Shown piece after piece: positions 53,377 through 63,012 of a stretch of DNA of 64,000 bases; position 1 is the first letter of the stretch, and the number at the start of each line of letters is the position of its first letter. The translations under genes and the position numbers were made by a program. A model generated the notes under the pieces. The model was not told the origin of the DNA, made no database searches, and was given only the letters and a program-made list of their open reading frames with translations. This DNA comes from CALOCY01 sp942491975. GTDB taxonomy: Bacteria > Bacteroidota > Bacteroidia > Bacteroidales > Prolixibacteraceae. The stretch lies in assembly GCA_942491975.1 (NCBI GenBank), contig CALOCY010000004.1, forward strand, positions 682,001 to 746,000, written 5' to 3'.

Positions 53377-53405
53377 AAAAATCCCGGGCAATCGTCCGGG
53401 ATTTT
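53377..53405 (-). terminator. Terminator after rpsA
   Basis: Stem AAAATCCCGG (53377-53386) with CCGGGATTTT (53396-53405); on the minus strand it is 18 bp past the rpsA stop and runs into T7. Confidence 0.9.
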
Positions 53406-53422
53406 CAATATTATAGTGCTGA

Positions 53423-55480
53423 TTATTCCTGATTTTCAGCTGTTGTTGTATCAGTCTCTTTTTCATCAGCTTTTTTCTCGTCAGCCTTTTTCTTATCGGC
53501 TTTTTTCTCCTTCTTCTCAACCTCTTTTTCGTCGGTCTTCTTCTCTTCTGTTTTCTTTTCTTCTTCAGCTTTCTTTTCTTCAGCTTTCTTTTCTTCAGCT
53601 GCTTTTTTAGCTTCAGCTTTCTTTTTGTCAGCCTTCATCTTATCAGCTGCTTTCTTCACTTCAGCTTTTTTACCGGCTTCCATCTGGTCTTTCAATGCTG
53701 CCAATTCACTGATATCACCAAGTGTTGTTTTTTCAACGTTATCTTTAACAGTTGTGACAGCTTTTTTAGTTGCCCTGGCTGTAGCTTTTTTCTTGGCATT
53801 ATCATCTGCTCTTTGTACATCCTCAAATACCCGTGAGTGTGAAAGAATAATACGTTTAGCCGTTTTATTGAATTCGATAACTTTGAACTCAAGTTTTTCA
53901 TCAGCTTTAACCTGCGAGCCATCTTCTTTTACCAGGTGGCGGGGGGTAGCAAAACCTTCAACACCATATGGTAACGCAATAACAGCACCCTTGTCAAAAA
54001 TGTCAACAATTGTTCCTTCGTGGATTGAATCTACAGTGAAGATTGTTTCAAATACATCCCATGGATTCTCTTCCAGTTGTTTATGCCCTAAGCTCAGGCG
54101 ACGGTTGTCTTTGTCGATATCCAACACCACAACTTCGATTTCAGCACCAATTGAAGTAAATTCACTTGGATGTTTTACTTTCTTTGTCCAGCTGAGGTCA
54201 GAAATGTGGATCAATCCGTCAACACCCTCTTCTATTTCAACAAATACACCAAAATTGGTGAAGTTGCGGACTTTAGCGGTATGTTTACTGTTAATGCTGT
54301 ATTTCTCCTCAATTTTCTCCCATGGGTCAGTTTTTAGCTGTTTAATACCCAGTGACATTTTACGCTCTTCGCGATCAAGGGTCAGGATGACAGCTTCTAC
54401 AGTGTCTCCTACTTTCATGAAGTCCTGAGCGCTTCTCAGATGTTGTGACCAGCTCATTTCCGATACATGGATCAAACCTTCTACACCGGCAGCAATCTCA
54501 ACAAATGCACCATAGTCGGCCATAACAACCACTTTGCCATTGATTTTGTCGCCCACCTTAAGGTTGGCATCAAGGTTATCCCATGGATGCGGGGTAAGTT
54601 GCTTAAGACCAAGGGCAATACGTTTTTTCTCATCATCAAAATCGAGGATAACCACATTGATTTTTTGATCAAGCTCTACAATCTCGTTCGGATGGGAAAC
54701 GCGTCCCCATGATAAGTCGGTAATGTGAATCAAACCGTCTACGCCACCAAGGTCGATGAATACCCCGTAAGAAGTAATATTTTTAACGGTACCTTCAAGC
54801 ACCTGTCCCTTTTCAAGTTTAGCAATGATCTCTTTTTTCTGTTGTTCGAGTTCAGCTTCAATCAATGCCTTATGTGATACAACTACATTACGGAATTCGT
54901 GGTTGATTTTAACGATTTTAAAATCCATTGTTTTACCCACAAAAATATCGTAGTCACGGATAGGTTTCACGTCAATCTGTGAACCGGGAAGAAATGCTTC
55001 AATTCCGAATACATCAACGATCATACCTCCTTTAGTACGGCACTTTATATAACCTTTGATAATTTCATCTTTTTCGAGGGCTTCGTTAACACGATCCCAT
55101 GAGCGCATTGCACGCGCTTTTTTGTGAGAAAGGATAAGTTGTCCCTTTTTGTCTTCAAGGTTTTCTACATAAACCTCTACGGTATCGCTTACTTTTAATT
55201 CCGGGTTGTAGCGGAATTCATTTAGTGATACAATGCCATCTGATTTGTAGCTGATGTCAATAACAACTTCTCGTTTGTTCATTGAAATTACTGTACCATC
55301 AACCACCTCTTTTTCCTGAATTGCATTCAGGGTGTTGTTGTAAAGGTCTTCAAGCTCCCCTTTTTGTTCTGATGAATACCCGTCAGTTTCGGTTTCCAGG
55401 GCATCCCAATCAAATTCTTCAACAGGGGCAGTTGCAATTACCTGTTCCTGTAATTCTTCTTGTTTTTTTTCTTCTGTCAT
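53423..55480 (-). CDS. rpsA: 30S ribosomal protein S1 with long charged C-terminal tail
   Basis: 685 residues from ATG 55480 (MTEEKKQEELQEQ); an ATG six codons earlier is possible. Six S1 RNA-binding repeats are seen, each with patterns such as GVFIDLGGVDGLIHITDLSW. After about residue 560 comes a tail of some 120 residues made of Lys, Glu, Ala and Asp (KKAEEKKAEEEKKTEEKK-like). A consensus promoter lies 59-89 bp upstream. S1 helps mRNA binding in a phylum with weak Shine-Dalgarno use. Confidence 0.96.
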   Translation of the reverse strand: MTEEKKQEELQEQVIATAPVEEFDWDALETETDGYSSEQKGELEDLYNNTLNAIQEKEVVDGTVISMNKREVVIDISYKSDGIVSLNEFRYNPELKVSDTVEVYVENLEDKKGQLILSHKKARAMRSWDRVNEALEKDEIIKGYIKCRTKGGMIVDVFGIEAFLPGSQIDVKPIRDYDIFVGKTMDFKIVKINHEFRNVVVSHKALIEAELEQQKKEIIAKLEKGQVLEGTVKNITSYGVFIDLGGVDGLIHITDLSWGRVSHPNEIVELDQKINVVILDFDDEKKRIALGLKQLTPHPWDNLDANLKVGDKINGKVVVMADYGAFVEIAAGVEGLIHVSEMSWSQHLRSAQDFMKVGDTVEAVILTLDREERKMSLGIKQLKTDPWEKIEEKYSINSKHTAKVRNFTNFGVFVEIEEGVDGLIHISDLSWTKKVKHPSEFTSIGAEIEVVVLDIDKDNRRLSLGHKQLEENPWDVFETIFTVDSIHEGTIVDIFDKGAVIALPYGVEGFATPRHLVKEDGSQVKADEKLEFKVIEFNKTAKRIILSHSRVFEDVQRADDNAKKKATARATKKAVTTVKDNVEKTTLGDISELAALKDQMEAGKKAEVKKAADKMKADKKKAEAKKAAEEKKAEEKKAEEEKKTEEKKTDEKEVEKKEKKADKKKADEKKADEKETDTTTAENQE

Positions 55481-55538
55481 GATGTTAAGCTTTAACAATT
55501 AATGGGTTAGACATTATTTTGATATGCAAAATGCGCGG

Positions 55539-55569
55539 CAAATTTAGTATTTATTGGTTAATAATCAAA
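55539..55569 (-). promoter_or_regulatory. Promoter of rpsA
   Basis: On the minus strand TTTG (55569-55566), a 19-bp spacer, TAAATTTG (55546-55539): an exact Bacteroidota consensus, 59 bp before the rpsA start. Confidence 0.85.
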
Positions 55570-55745
55570 TCTTTCCGGTGCTTTTTTGCATAGGGCCGGA
55601 AGAAAAGTGGTACAGGTGTAATGTGCTGATTAATAATGTGGTTATTGTAAAGGGAAAACCATTACGTAAAATTTTTATTCCGGCAATACAGTTTGAAATA
55701 AACTTTATACATTTGACCTAAGTTTTAAAATAAAATCAGATCTGT

Positions 55746-57071
55746 ATGAAATTAGCTGTAGTTGGGACCGGTTATGTTGGTCTTGTAACAGGGGCATGCA
55801 TGGCAGAAACAGGTGTTGCCGTTAACTGTATTGATATTGATGAAAATAAAATTGAAAAGCTAAAAGAGGGCATTATTCCCATATATGAACCGGGCTTGAC
55901 AGAGATAGTAGAGAATAATATTAAGCGTGAACGCCTATATTTTACTACCAGTCTTAAAGAAGGTATTCAGGGTTGTGACGCTGTTTTCATTGCTGTAGGT
56001 ACCCCTCCTGACGAAGACGGAAGCGCAGATTTGCAATATGTGCTTGGAGTAGCCCGTGAAGTGGGGAAATACATGCAGGACTACCTGGTTGTGGTAACTA
56101 AAAGTACTGTCCCTGTAGGTACCTCTATGAAAGTTAAAAAGGTATTGCAGAAAGAACTTGAAAAGAGAGATGCAGATATACCGTTTGATGTTGCCTCAAA
56201 CCCTGAATTCTTAAAAGAGGGCAGTGCCGTAAAAGATTTTCTCTATCCCGACCGTATTGTAGTAGGTATTGAGTCAGAAAGGGCGGAAAAAATCATGAGG
56301 CGGTTATATAAACCATTTGTGTTGAATGGGCATCCTATCCTGTTTATGGACATTTTTTCTTCAGAAATGACAAAATATGCTGCCAACGCAATGTTGGCAA
56401 CAAAAATTAGTTTTATGAACGATGTTGCTGCCCTTTGTGAAATGGTAGGGGCCGATGTGAACAGTGTAAGAAAGGGAATAGGTAGTGATCCGCGTATCGG
56501 AAATAGATTTATATATCCGGGAACCGGGTACGGAGGGTCTTGTTTTCCTAAAGATGTAAAGGCCCTGGCTAAAACAGGGGAAGAGCTGGGACATCGTCTT
56601 GAAATACTGGAAGCAGTAGAAAATGTGAATGATCGCCAAAAATCGGTGCTGGTAAAAAAAATAAAAAAACACTTCAATAATGACCTGAAAGGTAAACGTA
56701 TTGCGCTATGGGGATTGGCATTTAAACCACAAACAGACGATATGCGTGAAGCCCCGTCATTGGTTATTATTGATAAACTATTGCAGGAAGGTGCCGAGGT
56801 GGTTGGATATGACCCTGTGGCAATGGATGAAGCCAGGCGTATTCTTGGGAACAAGATAGAATTGGCTTCATGTGAGTATGAAGCATTAAAAAATGCTGAT
56901 GCACTATTGTTGATAACCGAATGGGCTGAATTCAGGACACCTGATTTTGAAAAGATTGGAAATGCATTAAAGAATAAATTATTGTTTGACGGTCGTAATA
57001 TTTATGATCCGGAAGAGATGAAAGAGCTGGGGTTCACCTACTATTCTGTCGGACGAAAACCTGTAAGCTGA
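55746..57071 (+). CDS. ugd: UDP-glucose 6-dehydrogenase
   Basis: 441 residues. NAD site AVVGTGYVGLVTGACMAETG, substrate and catalytic region YPGTGYGGSCFPKD with the active Cys, and C-terminal LWGLAFKPQTDDMREAPS. Oxidises UDP-glucose to UDP-glucuronate, the substrate of the next enzyme. First gene of the nucleotide-sugar operon; a -7-like TACATTTG is at 55708-55715. Confidence 0.95.
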   Translation: MKLAVVGTGYVGLVTGACMAETGVAVNCIDIDENKIEKLKEGIIPIYEPGLTEIVENNIKRERLYFTTSLKEGIQGCDAVFIAVGTPPDEDGSADLQYVLGVAREVGKYMQDYLVVVTKSTVPVGTSMKVKKVLQKELEKRDADIPFDVASNPEFLKEGSAVKDFLYPDRIVVGIESERAEKIMRRLYKPFVLNGHPILFMDIFSSEMTKYAANAMLATKISFMNDVAALCEMVGADVNSVRKGIGSDPRIGNRFIYPGTGYGGSCFPKDVKALAKTGEELGHRLEILEAVENVNDRQKSVLVKKIKKHFNNDLKGKRIALWGLAFKPQTDDMREAPSLVIIDKLLQEGAEVVGYDPVAMDEARRILGNKIELASCEYEALKNADALLLITEWAEFRTPDFEKIGNALKNKLLFDGRNIYDPEEMKELGFTYYSVGRKPVS

Positions 57072-57077
57072 TAGCCT

Positions 57078-58025
57078 ATGAGAAAGAGAGTCCTTGTTAC
57101 AGGAGGAGCCGGTTTTTTAGGTTCACATCTTTGTGAGCGGTTGCTTGGTGATAAACACGATGTTATCTGTCTGGACAATTTCTTTACGGGAAGTAAGGAA
57201 AACATTGTCCACTTATTGGATAACCCGTTCTTTGAACTGGTGCGGCACGATGTAACAATGCCCTATTTTATTGAGGTTGACCAGATATACAACCTTGCTT
57301 GTCCCGCATCGCCGGTGCATTATCAGTACAATCCTATCAAAACGATCAAAACCAGCGTGATGGGGGCAATAAATATGCTGGGATTGGCCAAAAGAATAAA
57401 AGTGCCTGTACTTCAGGCTTCTACCAGTGAGGTGTATGGGGATCCTGAAGTACACCCTCAACCCGAAGGTTATTGGGGGAATGTAAACCCGCTGGGGGCA
57501 CGATCGTGTTATGATGAGGGAAAACGCTGTGCCGAATCGCTGTTTATAAATTATAACAAACAAAATAAAGTGCATATAAAAATTGCCCGTATATTTAATA
57601 CGTACGGCCCTCGTATGCACCCTAACGATGGCAGGGTTGTTTCAACATTTATATTGCAGGCACTGAAAAATGAAGACATCACGATATGTGGAGATGGAAA
57701 ACAAACACGCAGCTTTCAGTATGTCGACGATTTGATAGAAGGGCTGATCCGGTTGATGAGGACAACTGATCAGGTTACAGGGCCAGTGAATATAGGAAAT
57801 CCGATAGAATTTTCAATTCTTGAGCTTGCAAACCAAATTATTGAACTAACAGGTAGCTCATCAAAGGTTGTTTATCGTCCTCTTCCTGAAGATGATCCCG
57901 TTCAACGATGTCCGGACATAACCCTGGCGCGTAAGGAGCTGAATGGATGGGAACCTCAAATACAACTTCGGGAAGGCTTAGAACGAACAATTGCATATTA
58001 CGATAATTTATTATCTAAAATTTAA
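57078..58025 (+). CDS. UDP-glucuronate decarboxylase (UDP-xylose synthase)
   Basis: 315 residues, extended SDR fold. VLVTGGAGFLGSHLCERLL, then YNLACPASPVHYQYNPIKT, a UXS hallmark, and the SCYDEGKR catalytic Tyr/Lys pair. Converts UDP-glucuronate to UDP-xylose. Six bp after ugd, so the two steps are genetically linked. dTDP-glucose dehydratase is a less likely alternative because of the ACPASP motif. Confidence 0.92.
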   Translation: MRKRVLVTGGAGFLGSHLCERLLGDKHDVICLDNFFTGSKENIVHLLDNPFFELVRHDVTMPYFIEVDQIYNLACPASPVHYQYNPIKTIKTSVMGAINMLGLAKRIKVPVLQASTSEVYGDPEVHPQPEGYWGNVNPLGARSCYDEGKRCAESLFINYNKQNKVHIKIARIFNTYGPRMHPNDGRVVSTFILQALKNEDITICGDGKQTRSFQYVDDLIEGLIRLMRTTDQVTGPVNIGNPIEFSILELANQIIELTGSSSKVVYRPLPEDDPVQRCPDITLARKELNGWEPQIQLREGLERTIAYYDNLLSKI

Positions 58026-58029
58026 ACAG

Positions 58030-58896
58030 ATGAAAGGAATTATTTTGGCCGGCGGGGCAGGAACCCGTCTGTACCCCATAACAAAAAGTATATCAAAGCA
58101 GATTATCCCTATATACGATAAGCCAATGATATACTATCCGATGTCTGTGCTGATGTTAGCCGGAATAAGGGAAATACTTATCATTTCTACACCGAAAGAT
58201 ATTCATCTTTATGAAGACTTGTTTGGCGATGGAAGCCATTTGGGACTTGATGTAAAATATGCCATACAACCATCACCCGATGGATTGGCCCAGGCATTTA
58301 TCATAGGAGAAGATTTTGTTGGTGATGATAGTGTATGCCTTGTGTTGGGTGACAATATATTTTACGGATACGGGTTCTCCGGGGCACTTAAAAATGCTGT
58401 CGACATGAAAGACGGGGCAACTGTTTTTGGGTATTATGTGAATGATCCTGAGCGATATGGTGTTGTTGAATTCAATAAGCAGGGGAAAGTGCTGAGTGTT
58501 GAGGAAAAACCATCTCATCCAAAATCTCATTATGCCATTACCGGTCTCTACTTCTATTCAAATGATGTAATAGAAAAGGCAAAAGCATTGAAGCCATCAG
58601 TGCGGGGAGAGCTTGAAATTACTGACCTGAACCGGCTATACCTTGAAGAGAACAGATTAGATGTAGAGTTATTAGGCCGGGGAATGGCATGGCTCGATAC
58701 AGGCACACATGAAAGCCTTATTCAGGCATCAAACTTTATTGCTACAATAGAACAGCGACAGGGATTGAAGGTAGCATGTCTCGAAGAAATTGCATATAAA
58801 AACGGATATATAAACAAAGCGCAATTGATTGAGCTTGCAGAACCATTGAAAAAGAATCAATATGGACAATACCTCCTTGCATTGATTGAAAATTAA
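58030..58896 (+). CDS. rfbA: Glucose-1-phosphate thymidylyltransferase RfbA
   Basis: 288 residues from ATG 58030 (MKGIILAGGAGTRLYPITKS); an in-frame ATG at 57991 lies inside the UXS gene. VLGDNIFYG and VVEFNKQGKVLSVEEKP are RfbA motifs. Makes dTDP-glucose, the first step to dTDP-L-rhamnose. Four bp after the UXS stop. Confidence 0.96.
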   Translation: MKGIILAGGAGTRLYPITKSISKQIIPIYDKPMIYYPMSVLMLAGIREILIISTPKDIHLYEDLFGDGSHLGLDVKYAIQPSPDGLAQAFIIGEDFVGDDSVCLVLGDNIFYGYGFSGALKNAVDMKDGATVFGYYVNDPERYGVVEFNKQGKVLSVEEKPSHPKSHYAITGLYFYSNDVIEKAKALKPSVRGELEITDLNRLYLEENRLDVELLGRGMAWLDTGTHESLIQASNFIATIEQRQGLKVACLEEIAYKNGYINKAQLIELAEPLKKNQYGQYLLALIEN

Positions 58897-58914
58897 GCCG
58901 GAAATAGTATCGAC

Positions 58915-59466
58915 ATGATAATAAAAGAGACACCTCTCAATGGGCTTATGGTTATTGAACCAACAGTGTATGGTGATGACCGGGGTTATTTTCTTGAAAG
59001 TTATAATGAAAAGAAATTTATTGATATAGGTATACCCAACAAGTTTGTTCAGGATAATGAATCATGTTCTGCGTATGGTGTAATTCGCGGATTGCACTAT
59101 CAGCTTGCACCGTATGCACAAGCTAAACTGGTACGGGTTGTCAGGGGAACTGTTTTTGATGTAGCCGTTGATATCCGGATTGATTCACCAACTTTTGGGA
59201 AATGGTATGGAGTGGAACTGTCAGGCGAAAACAAACGGCAATTCTATATTCCCCGGGGATTTGCCCACGGCTTTTCCGTATTAAGTCCCGAAGCTGTTTT
59301 TATCTATAAATGTGATAACTTCTACAACCCGAATGCAGAAAAAGGGATTGCATTTGATGACCCGTTTTTAGCGATAGACTGGAAGCTGCAGAAAAATGAT
59401 ATATTGGTTTCTGAAAAGGACAATAATTATCCGCTGTTTAACGATGCTGAGATGAACTTTAAATAA
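58915..59466 (+). CDS. rfbC: dTDP-4-dehydrorhamnose 3,5-epimerase RfbC
   Basis: 183 residues, cupin fold. EPTVYGDDRGYFLESYNEKKF, RGLHYQL with the catalytic His, and YIPRGFAHGFSVLS. Third step of dTDP-rhamnose synthesis. Confidence 0.96.
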   Translation: MIIKETPLNGLMVIEPTVYGDDRGYFLESYNEKKFIDIGIPNKFVQDNESCSAYGVIRGLHYQLAPYAQAKLVRVVRGTVFDVAVDIRIDSPTFGKWYGVELSGENKRQFYIPRGFAHGFSVLSPEAVFIYKCDNFYNPNAEKGIAFDDPFLAIDWKLQKNDILVSEKDNNYPLFNDAEMNFK

Positions 59467-59472
59467 CGAACC

Positions 59473-60354
59473 ATGTACAACGTATTAGTATCCGGGGCTG
59501 ACGGGCAATTAGGGAGTGAGTTGAAAATGTTGACCCCTAAGGCAGAAAATATGACATTTCTTTTCACTGATGTCGGGGAGGTGGATATTACCGATAGTCA
59601 AAACATTGAAAAGATCGTTGCTGATTTTAATCCGGACTATTGGATCAATTGTGCGGCCTACACGGCTGTTGATAAAGCTGAAATAGAAATAGAAGCTGCC
59701 ACCCGTTTAAATGTAATAGCTCCCGGGATATGTGCCGAAATTGCAGAAAAAAAAGATATAACATTTATCCATATTTCGACCGATTATGTATTTGATGGGA
59801 GAAACTATAAGCCGTATACCGAAGAAGATGTTGCAAGCCCGCTTTCGGTGTATGGGAAAACAAAATTAGAAGGGGAGAAAAAGGTTCAGCAGAAAAACAG
59901 CAAAGCGATAATAATCCGTACATCATGGCTTTACTCCTCATTTGGAAATAATTTTGTAAAAACAATGATCAGGCTGGGAAATGAGAAAAGCGAATTGAAT
60001 GTAGTTGTTGATCAGATAGGTACACCAACGTATGCTGCCGATTTGGGACAGGCCGTTATCGATATAATCAAATGGAGCATTTCCGGTAATAAAATTGTTC
60101 CCGGCATTTATCATTATGCCAATGAAGGGGCATGCAGTTGGTATGATTTTGCCATTGAAACGCATAAGCTTTATGGTATTAAATGTAAAATAAACCCTAT
60201 TGAAGGAAAAGAATTCAATGCCGCTGCACCCCGGCCCTATTACAGTGTGTTAAATAAAAAGAAAATCAGAAAAAAATTTATGCTTACAATTCCGCATTGG
60301 AAAAAAAGTTTGGAAATTTGTATTATGAACATCAAAAAACAACACCATGAGTAA
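59473..60354 (+). CDS. rfbD: dTDP-4-dehydrorhamnose reductase RfbD
   Basis: 293 residues, SDR fold. VSGADGQLGSELK, NCAAYTAVDKAE, STDYVFDG and the YGKTKLEGE catalytic motif. Last step of dTDP-rhamnose synthesis. The stop overlaps the mutase start by 8 bp (ATGAGTAA). Confidence 0.96.
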   Translation: MYNVLVSGADGQLGSELKMLTPKAENMTFLFTDVGEVDITDSQNIEKIVADFNPDYWINCAAYTAVDKAEIEIEAATRLNVIAPGICAEIAEKKDITFIHISTDYVFDGRNYKPYTEEDVASPLSVYGKTKLEGEKKVQQKNSKAIIIRTSWLYSSFGNNFVKTMIRLGNEKSELNVVVDQIGTPTYAADLGQAVIDIIKWSISGNKIVPGIYHYANEGACSWYDFAIETHKLYGIKCKINPIEGKEFNAAAPRPYYSVLNKKKIRKKFMLTIPHWKKSLEICIMNIKKQHHE

Positions 60355-62092
60355 GGACATATTGGCATTGGTTGAGCAAAAAGCCGAACAGTGGCTTAAC
60401 GGGAACTATAATGATGCTACTAAAGCTGAGGTTCGACGAATGCTTAATAATCAGGATAAGACAGAGTTGATCGACTCATTCTATAAATATCTGGAATTTG
60501 GGACAGGTGGATTGAGGGGCATTATGGGTGCCGGATCTAACCGGATGAATATATATACAGTGGGTTCAGCCACTCAGGGATTATCCAACTACCTTAAAAA
60601 AGTATTTGCAGATCTTCCTGAAATTAAGGTTGCAATTGGTTACGATTGCCGTAATAATAGCCGGTTATTTGCCGAAACAGCAGCAAAGATATTTTCAGCC
60701 AATAATGTCAAAGTATTCTTGTTTGAAGACCTGCGCCCCACGCCTGAGCTTTCGTTTGCCATACGTCATTTGGGATGTCAAAGTGGAATTGTTCTTACAG
60801 CATCTCATAACCCGAAAGAATACAATGGTTATAAAGTTTATTGGAATGATGGTTCACAAGTAGTAACCCCTCATGATATCAACATTATACGTGAAGTGGG
60901 CAGAATTACGGTTGACGATATTCAATTTAACGGGACAGAAGAAAATATTACGATAATAGGAGAGGATATTGACAATCTGTTTCTGGAAAAAGTAAAAGAA
61001 GTATCGTTGTTGCCCGATGTAATCAAAAAGTGGCATAACCTTAAAATTGTATATACCCCTATTCACGGTACAGGCGTTAAAATTGTACCGGAGGCGTTAA
61101 AACTATTTGGTTTTACCAATATAATACATGTGCCGGAGCAGGATGTGGTGAGTGGGGATTTCCCTACGGTAATATCGCCAAACCCCGAAGAACCTGCTGC
61201 AATGGAAATGGCTATTGCTAAAGGTAAAGAAGTAAATGCAGACCTTATAATTGCTACCGATCCGGATTCTGACAGGTTGGGGATTGTTGTTAAAGACGAT
61301 AAAGGCGAATACATTATTGTAAACGGCAACCAAACATGCCTGTTGTTTATATATTATATAATAACACAGTACAAACAACAGGGACGGCTCACGGGTAATG
61401 AGTTTGTGGTTAAAACCATTGTTACTACCGAATTGATTGCCGACATCGCACGCCGTAACAATGTAGAATACTTTGATACTTATACAGGATTTAAATACAT
61501 TGCCGATGTAATTCGTGAACTGGAAGAGGAAAAGAGATACATTGGGGGAGGGGAGGAAAGCTTTGGGTTCCTCCCTGCTGATTTTGTAAGGGATAAAGAT
61601 GCTGTAACATCTATTGCACTTATAGCAGAGATTGCCGCCTGGGCAAAAGATCAGGGTAAATCATTGTATGGGGTTTTGCAGGATATTTACCTGGAATACG
61701 GTTTTTCGAAAGAAAAAATGAAATATGTTGTGCGAAAAGGGAAAGCAGGGGCTGAGGAGATTCAACAGATGATGGTGCAGTTAAGGACTCGACCACCAAA
61801 AGAGCTGGGTGGTTCGCCGGTGAAAACTATTAAAGATTATATGACCCTTACTGAAAGAGACGTGATCAGTGGAGAAGGAAAAGAGATTGACGAGAAGACT
61901 ACCTCTAATGTGCTTCAGTTTTTTACAGAAGACGGGACCAAAGTTTCAGTGCGGCCATCAGGGACAGAACCTAAAATTAAGTTTTACTTTGAAGTAAAAG
62001 GAAAACTGGAATCGAAGGATCAATTTGGTAAGGTTGATACAGAAGCAGAGGAAAGGGTTGATGCTATAATGAAAGAGATTATAGGAGAGTAA
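60347..62092 (+). CDS. Phosphoglucomutase/phosphomannomutase-family enzyme
   Basis: 581 residues, the long alpha-phosphohexomutase type. Active Ser in TASHNPKEYNGYKVYW, metal loop ATDPDSDRLG, sugar loop GGGEESFGF, phosphate loop RPSGTEPKIKF. Interconverts hexose 1- and 6-phosphates, supplying glucose 1-phosphate for RfbA and UDP-glucose. Coupled to rfbD; terminator downstream. Confidence 0.94.
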   Translation: MSKDILALVEQKAEQWLNGNYNDATKAEVRRMLNNQDKTELIDSFYKYLEFGTGGLRGIMGAGSNRMNIYTVGSATQGLSNYLKKVFADLPEIKVAIGYDCRNNSRLFAETAAKIFSANNVKVFLFEDLRPTPELSFAIRHLGCQSGIVLTASHNPKEYNGYKVYWNDGSQVVTPHDINIIREVGRITVDDIQFNGTEENITIIGEDIDNLFLEKVKEVSLLPDVIKKWHNLKIVYTPIHGTGVKIVPEALKLFGFTNIIHVPEQDVVSGDFPTVISPNPEEPAAMEMAIAKGKEVNADLIIATDPDSDRLGIVVKDDKGEYIIVNGNQTCLLFIYYIITQYKQQGRLTGNEFVVKTIVTTELIADIARRNNVEYFDTYTGFKYIADVIRELEEEKRYIGGGEESFGFLPADFVRDKDAVTSIALIAEIAAWAKDQGKSLYGVLQDIYLEYGFSKEKMKYVVRKGKAGAEEIQQMMVQLRTRPPKELGGSPVKTIKDYMTLTERDVISGEGKEIDEKTTSNVLQFFTEDGTKVSVRPSGTEPKIKFYFEVKGKLESKDQFGKVDTEAEERVDAIMKEIIGE

Positions 62093-62120
62093 TTTACAAC
62101 GCCATGCTTATCGATATATT

Positions 62121-62147
62121 AAAAATTCGCCCATAAGGCGGATTTTT
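62121..62147 (+). terminator. Terminator of the nucleotide-sugar operon
   Basis: Stem AAAAATTCGCC with GGCGGATTTTT (one G-T pair), then GTTTTTT; 29 bp after the mutase stop. Confidence 0.88.
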
Positions 62148-62178
62148 GTTTTTTATAACAAAGAATTTTCTACTTTTG
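62145..62178 (+). promoter_or_regulatory. Promoter upstream of the sigma-factor gene
   Basis: TTTG (62145-62148), 22-bp spacer, TACTTTTG (62171-62178): exact boxes with a spacer one base longer than usual. The -33 box overlaps the terminator's tail. Confidence 0.6.
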
Positions 62179-62424
62179 CATCTCGAAAAATAACCTGCTT
62201 TGTGCATTGTAGTTATAACGTGAATGTCAGAATAAACCATATAAACAGAGGGAATAACTGTGAAAATTAACGAATGAAGTTGAATTGTTTGTTTTTCTCT
62301 CTTTTTATAAACATCTTTAAATGCGCTATTTAGAGAGGTTTTACCCTCTGAATACGAAAAAAATAAAAAAAATTAGAATTTGGGGTAACCTTTTGGTCAA
62401 ATTCGGTATTAACAGGTGAAGAAG

Positions 62425-63012
62425 ATGGTTAATTATACAAAAGAGGAGCTCCTCAACGGAATCCTTAAAAATGACAACTTAGTACTACAGTACATTTATA
62501 AGAGTTATTTCTACAAGGTCAATTTCTATATCCGTAAAAATAGTGGAAACGATGATGATGCCCATGATATATTTCAGGAGGCAATAATCGTCATTTATCG
62601 TAAGCTTAAAGATAATAAGCTACAGATCACAGGTTGTACGCTGGAAACGTACCTCTTTGCTGTATGTAAAATGCTTTGGTTGAAGCAATTGGAATCACGC
62701 AGAAATGAACAGCTTGATTTTTATGACAATCAAGAACAGTTTGAAGATGTTGATACCGAAGACTTGCAGGAGGTAATAGAGAAGAATGAGCGCTACAAGC
62801 TGTACCAGAAACACTTTAAAAACCTGGGGAAAGATTGTCAGAAGATATTGCAATTGTATTTTGACAAGGTTCCACTCAGGCAGGTTGCCCAGATTATGGG
62901 ATACAAAAGTGAGATGTACGCTAAAAAGCGAAAATATAAGTGTAAAGAGTATCTGGTAAAAAGCATTAAACAGGATTTAGAATACAAAAATCAAATCGAA
63001 GATGGCACGTAA
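62425..63012 (+). CDS. Sigma-70 family RNA polymerase sigma factor (ECF-like)
   Basis: 195 residues from ATG 62425 (MVNYTKEELLNG); GTG at 62416 is an alternative. Region 2: LQYIYKSYFYKVNFYI, DDDAHDIFQEAIIVIYRKLK. Region 4: LGKDCQKILQLYFDKVPLRQVAQIMGYKSEMYAKKRKYKCKEYL, here given in part as a helix-turn-helix (RQVAQIMGY). The acidic linker (about 105-125) is longer than usual. Its stop overlaps the start of the next gene by 11 bp, the usual sign of a sigma/anti-sigma pair. Confidence 0.9.
   Translation: MVNYTKEELLNGILKNDNLVLQYIYKSYFYKVNFYIRKNSGNDDDAHDIFQEAIIVIYRKLKDNKLQITGCTLETYLFAVCKMLWLKQLESRRNEQLDFYDNQEQFEDVDTEDLQEVIEKNERYKLYQKHFKNLGKDCQKILQLYFDKVPLRQVAQIMGYKSEMYAKKRKYKCKEYLVKSIKQDLEYKNQIEDGT

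Larger units (their letters stand above)
62093..62424. other. Intergenic stretch: terminator, promoter and long leader before the sigma-factor gene
   Basis: 332 bp without a gene. A terminator (62121-62147) is followed by an almost consensus promoter (62145-62178), leaving about 240 bp of possible untranslated leader before the sigma gene. A small stem around AGAGAGGT/ACCCTCT (about 62331-62351) is the only other structure noticed. Confidence 0.65.

Noticed and set aside
53416..53610. Ser/Leu/Phe-rich plus-strand frame opposite the rpsA tail
   Set aside because: It is the complement of the Lys/Glu repeat codons and has no independent support.
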